Origin: Chthonomonadaceae bacterium
Lineage (GTDB): Bacteria; Armatimonadota; Chthonomonadetes; Chthonomonadales; Chthonomonadaceae
Reading direction: 5' to 3'
Assembly: GCA_025352825.1 (NCBI GenBank)
Contig: JANXSG010000186.1
Span: 1 to 47,023 of the forward strand
DNA length: 47,023 nt
Shown here: one piece after another, positions 39,568 to 47,023 of the stretch
Numbering within the stretch: position 1 is the first letter of the stretch
Layout: the number at the start of each line of letters is the position of its first letter
The notes under the pieces: model-generated
Told to the model about the DNA's origin: nothing
Databases searched by the model: none
The model's input: only the letters and a program-made list of their open reading frames with translations
Translations under genes and position numbers: made by a program

Positions 39568-40865
39568 GCACTCGTCAGCACTATTTCGGGCAAATGCTCT
39601 CCATCACGCGAAGCAATCAGGGATTTTGGAATGGCAAGAAAAAGGGGAATCATGGGCAGCAAGGTCAGCATTGAGACGACCAATGCGAGCCCGAATCCGC
39701 CTCGTGCATACAACCACGATCCGACTATGTCCGAAGTATTCCAGCCAAATGCAACCGCGCACCCTGCCAATGACATCGTAACTCCTTCGGATGCTTTTGG
39801 GCAGGAGCGCATGAGCAGGTCCATAAATGCTGCTGCACCAATACCAACTGAAACGCCTGCCAGCGCAGCAACTACATACGCCTGCATGGGTGAATGAATA
39901 AACCAGTAGAGCGGAGCTCCTGCTAATCCCAATACCAATCCCACCCATAGCATCGTGCGCAGCGTAAATCGTTTGCAAAGTGCTCCATATATAAGTAAAA
40001 ACAAAACTGTAAACATGCTCTGAATAGATAATACAGTACCAAATGTCTCGCTGGATAGCTTTACATGTTCAGTTAGATAGAAAAAAAGTGGAGTCCCCCA
40101 CCCTGGGGCGAAGTTCCAAAGGAACAAAATCATTGCAGGTATGTAGAGCGGACGATGGCGAATTAATCTCCCCACGTCTACTTTCAAATCTTCGAATGTG
40201 TGGGACTTTTGTGAGAGTCCACTTATGCGAACGGAATGTGGCCTCCAAACAGAGAATAGCATCACTAATAAAATCAGCCCGGCGCATAACTGAAATACTA
40301 ATTGTGGACGCACATGCGCCGTGAGCCAACCACCTACATAATTACTGATAATTGGTGGCAAGAATACAGCGACACCAAAAACAGCAGAAAGCCTCCCTGG
40401 AAGTGCGTATCTCTGCGCTGTCGCCGCCATTAGCCCCTGCATCGCTGCAGATAGAAGCACCCCACAGAATCCACAGTACAGTATCACAACAAAAATGTTT
40501 CTATACGATAGAGGCTGTGTGGAGAGCCACAGAAATCCTGCTGCTGCGAGTGGTGGCAATACCAGCATGTAGGCGCGATCTCTGCCGCCTAACGGCTGCC
40601 AGCGGTCACGAAGCAGACCTAAAACTACTCCAATATAGATTGGAATCCCCATCAGAAACCCGAAGAGAGCAATTCTCTCTAGGCCTAACTTCAACTGATC
40701 TTTGAAAAAGAAGTTGATGGGGATGGCAGATAAACCACCAGGTAGGCCAAGGTTACTGATTAGTAGCAAAACCAGAAAATAGAGACCAATTTGCCATGTT
40801 GATACGTGCGGATGAGATGGCAGATCAATAGCTTCATCAGATGGGGGGCGAGATGTAGTTTCCAT
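39564..40865 (-). CDS. MFS-type transporter (433 aa)
   Basis: The start METTSRPPSDEAIDLP is chosen because the conserved region begins soon after; the frame is open 40 codons further. About twelve hydrophobic segments are visible (for example TWQIGLYFLVLLLISNLGLP, ALFGFLMGIPIYIGVVLGLL, IPAMILFLWNFAPGWGTPLF, TMLWVGLVLGLAGAPLYW and AYVVAALAGVSVGIGAAAF). The NLGLPGGLSAIPINFFFKDQ region resembles the BT1/folate-biopterin branch. The substrate is unknown. Its last codons overlap the -35 box of the metK promoter on the same strand. Confidence 0.82.
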   Translation of the reverse strand: METTSRPPSDEAIDLPSHPHVSTWQIGLYFLVLLLISNLGLPGGLSAIPINFFFKDQLKLGLERIALFGFLMGIPIYIGVVLGLLRDRWQPLGGRDRAYMLVLPPLAAAGFLWLSTQPLSYRNIFVVILYCGFCGVLLSAAMQGLMAATAQRYALPGRLSAVFGVAVFLPPIISNYVGGWLTAHVRPQLVFQLCAGLILLVMLFSVWRPHSVRISGLSQKSHTFEDLKVDVGRLIRHRPLYIPAMILFLWNFAPGWGTPLFFYLTEHVKLSSETFGTVLSIQSMFTVLFLLIYGALCKRFTLRTMLWVGLVLGLAGAPLYWFIHSPMQAYVVAALAGVSVGIGAAAFMDLLMRSCPKASEGVTMSLAGCAVAFGWNTSDIVGSWLYARGGFGLALVVSMLTLLPMIPLFLAIPKSLIASRDGEHLPEIVLTSA

Positions 40866-41086
40866 CAAAATATGATATCTCCTAAGATAAAGCAATCCGT
40901 AGTTAAAGGGTACTTGGATAACTGTTTCTAAATTAGGAATATAGGAGACTTGAATACGATTCCAGTGCTCGGTTACAATGGGCATGTAATTTCTTCTGGG
41001 TTATTCGCATGGTAACCAAATATTCTAGATGGAGCCGTATTCACCTTCTTTCCTTTACTTTTGCAAACTCCAACTGTCTCTACAAT

Positions 41087-44000
41087 TTATGGGAGTGTAA
41101 CAGCTCCACCTGTGGTGACAGTGTAGCCACCATCCACTCCTAAGGTCAGAGTGAGATTTGCGGGAGTTCCTGCTGTAAGTCGTGCATTAGTGAAAGTGAC
41201 GCTCTTCGTTGCCGATGTACCCGGTTCGAGAGCAGCCGCCACGACCTGTGTGGCAGGTGAGCTCTTCACAGTCAGAGAAGGTGACGAGAGCACAAGAGAT
41301 CCCAATGTCTGCTTCACGTTAGTAACACGTACAGTACCTGTATTTGTTACCGTATAGGTCACTTTTACCTGAGTGGTGGTGGTTCGGGTGATAATATAAC
41401 TAACAGACATACTCGGATTGGCGACGAGCAGCGTTAATATCCCAGAACTGCCTCCACCAGGCGTGGGATTGACCACTTGAATAGTGATGTTCCCACCAAT
41501 AGTGTCAGCACCGGTAACATTCACCTTTAATGTAGTACTGTTTGTGTATGTAACAGGTCGCGAGACGCCATTCCAGAGAACCTGAGACTCCGGCACAAAG
41601 CCAGTTCCAGAGAGAGACATAGTAAATGCAGTACTCGTTGCCGCAGTTGCAGGTACGATCTTCTTCAATAATGGTATCGGGAATTTCACTGCGAATATGA
41701 CCGGAGCAGATTCGATAGGATTTCCATTCACTATATTGACGGTCTGTACCGGGAACAGTCCTGCAAACTGCAGACTCGTCTTCGGAATACTTGCTTTCAG
41801 TTTCATGGCGGATACATAAGTGGTTGCTAGGATTGTCCCACCGAAACTCACCTTTGTGCCAGTCTGAAAACCGCTTCCGGTGACTACGATCGTCGTCGCT
41901 GCTGCCCCGCGCAGTACACCGTTCGGAGCGAGGCTCGTTATAGACGATGGCGCCAGAACGGACAGATTCAGGCTGTTAGATGTTCCGCCACCGGACCCGG
42001 GATTGCCTACAGTAATCGTGATAGTTCCGGGCGTGGTGATCAGGTCGTTCGTGATGAGTGCTTCCAATTTTCCGGAGGAGTCGAAATACGTTGGCAAATT
42101 CGCTCCGTTCCACTGGATAGCGGCGTCGGAGAAAAAGCCGCTGCCATTGACAATCAGGGTGAAGTCCCCGCTATTCGCGCCTACCACCGCTGGGGAGAGG
42201 CTCGTCAAAGTGGGAAGCGGCGCGACTGTGAAAATTCGCGGGTTGGAAATTACCCCCGTGCCGCTCTTAACAGTTATTGTATAGCTGCCAGGTGTGACGA
42301 GCAGTGATGCTGGAATCGAGGTGGTCAGGCGGATAGGCGAGACCCACGTTGTGGCGAGATCGGTCCCTTCCCATTGAATGACTGCACTGCTATCAAAGGT
42401 ATCACCATAAGCGGTCAGAGCAACGTCACCGCTCCCTGGAAGCGCGAAGTTTGGATCGGTGTAGCTGAGATACGGCTGGCCAGGAGTAACCTCGACGCCC
42501 GGTATATCTATGGGCGCAGGCGAAACAAAAGAGTCCACTGATTTTACCACTCCGTTCACCAGTGAGACAAGATTGAAGGTGACACTCTTAGTTTCACCAA
42601 CTGCCAGAGTATTCAGATATTTTGAGAGCGTTTCACCGTCTGCTAGTTTGCAGTTGACGAGCCGTGGGCCTTTTAGTTCCACACTCACCCCATTGAGAGA
42701 TATCGAGGTATTATTTGTGACATTGATGCCGAGCGTGAAGCCAGTGTTCTGGAAGACCGCCCCTGGGGTAACGAATGTCACATGCAGTTTTGGCTGGATG
42801 ACTTCCAGTATATCGCTGGTAAGGGCCGCGTTTAGATTGACCGGGCTTCTGCCAAGCATCAGACTGCCGACAGCGGTGCCCACAAGGCGATACCTTCCAG
42901 CCCGGTCACCGCGCACTACCCACGACGCCTGTTTCTGAGACATCGGTGCAATGGCTCCTAGTGAGATCATGGGTGATTGCGGTGCATAACTGCCTCCAAT
43001 GGTCAGGTCAGGAAGCGACAACCCTTCAGGCAGTTTCAGTGTTGCCGAAGTTGTATTTACATTGAAGCTCGTGTTATTTCGCAGGAAGACAGTAGCATCC
43101 CAGAACTGCTTCAGGATTCGGATATCGCCAGGGATAACTATCCACGTCTCGGTGTACTCCGTCGTGTTCTCGTAGACGCGCTGCACGGTTCCACTAACCG
43201 CTGTCCCACCACCACCCGTAAAGGGTACCGTGACTGTATAGCCGCTGGTAGGGACTTTCGGGATGATGATGTTAGGAACGGTCACTGTTCCAATCTCCAT
43301 AGCGATAGCGAAGTCGTAGACAAGGTAGTTCGCCGGGTCTGCGAGGTTTACCCCACGCCGTATAATCTCATCGGTGGTGAGCAGTGTCGTCTTAACCTCG
43401 GTGATTTCCAGAGGCTTGCCTTTATTGAGGCTTAGAGTGACAGACCCTGTTCCTGTAGTGCTGATACTCGCAGGGATATAACCAGGTGCATAGGCAAAAA
43501 CCGTGCGTGATCCCGAGGTAACCGCAAGCGAGGTGACAGCGCCGGTATCATTGAGAGGCTGACCGGTTACACCGGTGACCCACTGCTTCTCTGTGTTATC
43601 TAAGCCGACGATGGCTCCTGTGATCGGGCTTCCTGTACTATTATCACGGATGGTGACGTTCAGCGAGGAGATCGGATCCTGGAAAAGTTCAAGATTGAAA
43701 CTCTGAGTTGTGCCGTTGACAGCTGCCGTGAGCGGCCAAACGACCGGGCTGTCCGCCAAACCTCCAATGGCGTCTATTGGTACAATAACGCGGAAGGTGA
43801 GCTGTATCTCGTCTCCGGGGTTGAGTGGCTCTGCCGGAAGCGAATCTAGCGGCTGTACCCAGGCAAGTCCGGAAATAGATGCCGAACTGATATTCTGCGG
43901 CATGAAGCCGATATTCTTGACCAGGATGGAGAAGAGGCTGTCGTTTCCAACCCATGTGCGGAATGTGGAGGCAGTGACACTAAGTTTAAACGCCGGCGCG

Positions 44001-46267
44001 TTCACTAACAGGTCTGTAAAAGCCAGATTGTTGCCGGGCACATCGTCACCCGGAGTGACACTGATGATTTGAACTGAAGGACGAGTCTGTCCTTGCACAG
44101 CCGTAAACGGAGCTGAGGTGACGGTCTGCCCCGATGCTGCATGGGCAGGAACTGAAACGGCTGCGCGGCTAATTTCAGATCCTGCCCCATCAAAGAAGAC
44201 GGCCACACCGCTGAGAAGAACATCCGCATTGTTCTGAACTTTTGCCGACATGGTGAGCGAATCGCCAGCTACGGGAGCAGGATTACTGAACGTGATATCC
44301 GAAGGAGAGATGGAGAGATCTCGCTTTTTCCCAGTGTGCAAGCTGATCTCCCCGGATGTGGACTGGTTACCCGCCTCGTCCTGCGAGAGTATGCGAACGC
44401 GATAGTCGGTATTGGAAAGCAACGGCCCGATGCCCAAAGTATGACTTAACTGCAGTGAGCCATCTGCGATGCTTTCAGTGAAGTCCCCCGTTCCGCTTGT
44501 CCACTGTATAACAGTAGTGGCAGGCTCGCTGGTTGTCCAGAAGATTCGACCCGACTGGTAGGTGATGCTGTCTGCTCCGAGACCTGCCACGACAGGTGCG
44601 GTGTTGTTGATAGTAAAGGTGCGGGCATCTGGAGTAGGGTCAGTGTTTCCGGACTCGTCACGGGCTCTTACTGAAAAAGTATGGTTCCCGAGTGTGAGAC
44701 CGTTTAGTGTGACGGTAGTCGATGGCGAAGCAGTGGCTGGGGTCCACGCCCCATTATCCAGACGATATTGATAGAGCAGCGCTTCTGTTCGGGTCGCGTC
44801 GTCGGTTCCCGTCCATTGAAATACAATAGGGCCAGGGGCCGCACTGCCTCCAGCGCGTGGGCCAATTGTTATAGTCGTATCTGGAGCGACAATATCGGCT
44901 GCGGTTGTGAAAGTGGGAATGTTGGAATCGACTTCTCGACCATGGTTGTCCTTCGAGACAACCTCGACATCATATGGTGTTACAGGCTTGAGCCAGGAGA
45001 TACCCACCCGGCGAAGTTTGACGAGGATTCCATACTCAGGAGTAGTCTGCCATTGTGTTGTGCCTTGGATACGATATTTAACCTGTGATGTGGCGGACCG
45101 GTTAGTCTCCCAATAGAGAATAGCTGTCGAGGCAGTATAGCTTTCCACCTTGGCATTCGCTATGGTGAGAGGAGGCGAATCCACGGTCAGAAGCGCAGAT
45201 TGTGTCACGCCGTTCAAAGTAGCCGAGATAATTACCGTCTTCTCCGAGTCAACTGGACTAGTACTGATAGGAAAAGTGGCGTTTGTCTGTCCAGCGGGGA
45301 CTGTAACTGTGACAGGAACAGTTGCGGCGCTCGTATCTGAACTGGATACTGAAATGAGAGTATCTGTAGTTTGAACCACAGAGAGAGCAATTGCTCCGAT
45401 ACCAGCGTTGCCACCCAGGATTATATTTGGTGTTTGGATTTGTATTTTGATAGATGGCACAACATTTCGTTGGAAAGCCATGTGTCCATAACCAACCCCA
45501 TTGGAAGCAAAATCAGTTATTGTTCCATTTGTATCAATTTTTACGATGGTCGCATAAGTTGTTGACGCATAGAGTTGGCCCATATTGTCAAATGCTAGAT
45601 ATGCCAAGTGAGTTATTGAGCCGAATAAGCTCACGTTTCCAGTTGAAGTAACCTTGTAAATATTATGACTTCCAGAAACAAATAGATCTCCATTACTACT
45701 GAAGACTAAACCATTATTTACTGGTGGCGTGACTCCCTCTACATCCGGGGTGACTACATAAACTGAAATAGTGCCTAAAGGTGTAACTTTAAAAATCTGT
45801 TTAGTACCATAACATGCTGCAAACAGATTTCCCGTAGCATCAAAAGTTAAACCCAGAGGAAAGTAAGGTAGGGCAGCAAAATTGCTCACGACACCTAAAG
45901 GAGTCACTCGATAGATTATATACGTACTGTTTCCGTTAGCCACAGCACTCGGAACGTAGAGATTGTCCGCGTTATCTATGGCGATATCATATGGCCCCCC
46001 AAAGCCAGAAGCAAAAACAGTGACAGTTCCATCAGGAGTAATTTTGTTCACAGTGGATGGAGTGTAGTTGGCAACAAACAGATTGCCATGATGGTCGAAT
46101 ACTATTCCATCGGGATTATTAAACCCTCCATCAGCAAAGAGACTTTCTATTCCTGCTGGTGTTATTTTCTTAACTGAATTGCCTGAAGTTACAAACATAT
46201 CCTGTGCATTGGCAGGATATGACAGAGCAATCATGATGACTAAAAGGATTAGAATTATACGGTACAT
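41087..46267 (-). CDS. Giant secreted multidomain protein (1726 aa): NHL-like propeller, FN3, CARDB, IPT/TIG
   Basis: A signal peptide (IILILLVIMIALSYPANA) starts the protein. Residues about 22-270 are an NHL/SMP-30-like beta-propeller with repeats such as NNPDGIVFDHHGNLFVANYT and ITPDGTVTVFASGFGGP. Then follow Ig-like and fibronectin III-type domains (about 365-640: WLKPVTPYDVEVVSKDNHG, LLSNTDYRVRILSQDEAGNQ), CARDB-type domains (about 650-860), a carboxypeptidase-regulatory-like segment near 880-960, three or four IPT/TIG domains (about 1295-1640: ITSLAPNGVLRGAAATTIVV) and a C-terminal CARDB-like part. There is no membrane anchor or sorting motif. It is likely a surface or adhesive protein. 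The next gene is a divergent regulator. Confidence 0.86.
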   Translation of the reverse strand: MYRIILILLVIMIALSYPANAQDMFVTSGNSVKKITPAGIESLFADGGFNNPDGIVFDHHGNLFVANYTPSTVNKITPDGTVTVFASGFGGPYDIAIDNADNLYVPSAVANGNSTYIIYRVTPLGVVSNFAALPYFPLGLTFDATGNLFAACYGTKQIFKVTPLGTISVYVVTPDVEGVTPPVNNGLVFSSNGDLFVSGSHNIYKVTSTGNVSLFGSITHLAYLAFDNMGQLYASTTYATIVKIDTNGTITDFASNGVGYGHMAFQRNVVPSIKIQIQTPNIILGGNAGIGAIALSVVQTTDTLISVSSSDTSAATVPVTVTVPAGQTNATFPISTSPVDSEKTVIISATLNGVTQSALLTVDSPPLTIANAKVESYTASTAILYWETNRSATSQVKYRIQGTTQWQTTPEYGILVKLRRVGISWLKPVTPYDVEVVSKDNHGREVDSNIPTFTTAADIVAPDTTITIGPRAGGSAAPGPIVFQWTGTDDATRTEALLYQYRLDNGAWTPATASPSTTVTLNGLTLGNHTFSVRARDESGNTDPTPDARTFTINNTAPVVAGLGADSITYQSGRIFWTTSEPATTVIQWTSGTGDFTESIADGSLQLSHTLGIGPLLSNTDYRVRILSQDEAGNQSTSGEISLHTGKKRDLSISPSDITFSNPAPVAGDSLTMSAKVQNNADVLLSGVAVFFDGAGSEISRAAVSVPAHAASGQTVTSAPFTAVQGQTRPSVQIISVTPGDDVPGNNLAFTDLLVNAPAFKLSVTASTFRTWVGNDSLFSILVKNIGFMPQNISSASISGLAWVQPLDSLPAEPLNPGDEIQLTFRVIVPIDAIGGLADSPVVWPLTAAVNGTTQSFNLELFQDPISSLNVTIRDNSTGSPITGAIVGLDNTEKQWVTGVTGQPLNDTGAVTSLAVTSGSRTVFAYAPGYIPASISTTGTGSVTLSLNKGKPLEITEVKTTLLTTDEIIRRGVNLADPANYLVYDFAIAMEIGTVTVPNIIIPKVPTSGYTVTVPFTGGGGTAVSGTVQRVYENTTEYTETWIVIPGDIRILKQFWDATVFLRNNTSFNVNTTSATLKLPEGLSLPDLTIGGSYAPQSPMISLGAIAPMSQKQASWVVRGDRAGRYRLVGTAVGSLMLGRSPVNLNAALTSDILEVIQPKLHVTFVTPGAVFQNTGFTLGINVTNNTSISLNGVSVELKGPRLVNCKLADGETLSKYLNTLAVGETKSVTFNLVSLVNGVVKSVDSFVSPAPIDIPGVEVTPGQPYLSYTDPNFALPGSGDVALTAYGDTFDSSAVIQWEGTDLATTWVSPIRLTTSIPASLLVTPGSYTITVKSGTGVISNPRIFTVAPLPTLTSLSPAVVGANSGDFTLIVNGSGFFSDAAIQWNGANLPTYFDSSGKLEALITNDLITTPGTITITVGNPGSGGGTSNSLNLSVLAPSSITSLAPNGVLRGAAATTIVVTGSGFQTGTKVSFGGTILATTYVSAMKLKASIPKTSLQFAGLFPVQTVNIVNGNPIESAPVIFAVKFPIPLLKKIVPATAATSTAFTMSLSGTGFVPESQVLWNGVSRPVTYTNSTTLKVNVTGADTIGGNITIQVVNPTPGGGSSGILTLLVANPSMSVSYIITRTTTTQVKVTYTVTNTGTVRVTNVKQTLGSLVLSSPSLTVKSSPATQVVAAALEPGTSATKSVTFTNARLTAGTPANLTLTLGVDGGYTVTTGGAVTLP

Positions 46268-46393
46268 GTAGAAAAATCCCCTATCAATGGAATGTTCCCC
46301 AGTATATTCTTTCTATCGTGACTACACCGCGCCGAATCGATGTATTCAGCAAAATAGTTGGAATTATTTCGAAAAAAACTGGTATACCGAGAT

Positions 46394-47023
46394 ATGGATA
46401 AGTGGTCGATACAATTTCTAGGAGTGCCCTTCGCGGTTCGTGGTGATGAGGTGGCGCACCTTCGTTCGAAGGAGACGTGGGCTGTGCTGGCCTCGCTAAT
46501 CCTACCGACGATTGGGAACGGCCAACCGCGACCGGTATCCAGGGAAAAGCTGGCAGACCGATTCTGGAGTGATAGCGATGCCGAAGATCCTCGGGCAAAT
46601 CTGCGCCAGTGCCTTAGCTCGGTTCGCGCCGCCTTCGGGGAGGAGTGCATTATTGCGGATCGCCACGACGTTCGCATCGCGCAGGGCTGGTTCACCACTG
46701 ATATTGAGAAGGTGGCGACTGCTTACCAGAAGGCTCAGGCTGCCAGTACACAGGCTGAACGACTGGAGTGGCTCACTGAAGCGCAACAGTACATTAGTGG
46801 TGAATTCTTTGAGGGATGGACTCCGGAAGGGATGATCGGGGAGGAGTGGATGATCCACCAACGCGCTGAGTTGCGCTCCAGGCTCGCCCCCATTATGAAG
46901 GAGCTCGCCGATGCTCTGGAGCAGGCAGGCCAGCTAAACGCAGCGTTCGATGTCGCCCGGCGGTGCCTACATCTCCATCCCAGCGATCCCTATTTTCGTG
47001 CGCTTACAATGCGCCTGGCTGCG
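46394..47023 (+). CDS. BTAD/SARP-type transcriptional regulator, N-terminal part (at least 210 aa, partial)
   Basis: The frame from ATG 46394 has no stop to the right edge, so the gene is truncated by the window. Residues 1-105 resemble the winged-helix OmpR-like DNA-binding domain of SARP regulators (SIQFLGVPFAVRGDEVAHLR, REKLADRFWSDSDAEDPRAN and LRQCLSSVRAAFGEE). Residues 110-210 resemble the bacterial transcriptional activator domain (TTDIEKVATAYQKAQAA, QQYISGEFFEGWTPEGMIGE and EWMIHQRAELRSRL, ending in TPR-like AARRCLHLHPSDPYFR-like sequence). Such proteins are often fused to TPR or NTPase domains. It is divergent from the giant secreted protein and may control it. Confidence 0.85.
   Translation, partial: MDKWSIQFLGVPFAVRGDEVAHLRSKETWAVLASLILPTIGNGQPRPVSREKLADRFWSDSDAEDPRANLRQCLSSVRAAFGEECIIADRHDVRIAQGWFTTDIEKVATAYQKAQAASTQAERLEWLTEAQQYISGEFFEGWTPEGMIGEEWMIHQRAELRSRLAPIMKELADALEQAGQLNAAFDVARRCLHLHPSDPYFRALTMRLAA

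Noticed and set aside
1-47023. tRNA and rRNA genes
   Set aside because: I looked for T-loop GTTCRANYC with an acceptor partner and for rRNA-like blocks and found none; a tRNAscan and Rfam search would be decisive.

Overview
The window reads like a chromosomal segment of a free-living, Gram-negative-type bacterium, most probably of the Armatimonadota. This is inferred from two DUF1559 / H-X9-DG prepilin-like proteins, secreted glycoside-hydrolase-type proteins, a LacI regulator beside a prepilin/lipoprotein/TPR/ASPIC cluster, Tat and lipoprotein signals, and moderate GC. No rRNA or tRNA gene was found, and no CRISPR array.

Layout. (1) 1-170: the 3' end of a group II intron with the tail of its maturase. 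(2) 256-6375: a carbohydrate-related segment: a secreted toroid-like protein, a prepilin-like protein with a tiny membrane partner, and a secreted clan GH-A type glycosidase. (3) 6942-11032 (minus): a compact six-gene operon of membrane proteins of unknown function, behind a perfect sigma70-type promoter that predicts a leaderless mRNA. (4) 11272-17242 (plus): LacI regulator, prepilin-like protein, small lipoprotein, TPR protein and ASPIC/UnbV lipoprotein. (5) 17294-19516: decayed antitoxin-like gene and a single-chain DNA methyltransferase/nuclease. (6) 19656-25788 (minus): a seven-bladed VCBS-type protein, then a Met-rich peptide, a YedY/MsrP-like molybdoenzyme with cytochrome b and redoxin, and an ECF sigma factor flanked by two zinc-binding anti-sigma factors. 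Together these resemble the hypochlorite-responsive MrpX/YedY system known from Azospira. (7) 26343-31053 (plus): housekeeping infC-rpmI-rplT-pheS-pheT. (8) 31093-33526: ThuA-like protein, degenerate response regulator, MsrB lipoprotein, small membrane protein. (9) 34040-35062 rsgA (minus) divergent from a phosphohexomutase (35272-36681), then a cluster of small accessory ORFs including a retropepsin-like protease. (10) 38063-40865 (minus): metK under a SAM-I riboswitch with terminator, and an MFS transporter. (11) 41087-46267: a 1726-residue secreted multidomain protein, divergent from a BTAD/SARP-type regulator that runs off the right edge.

Two genes, infC and rsgA, appear to use ATC start codons. 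PheT lacks its usual N-terminal tRNA-binding OB domain. Intergenic DNA is rich in a C-rich/G-rich palindromic repeat family (about ten copies), one of which supplies the Shine-Dalgarno sequence of pheT, and in several other fold-back elements.
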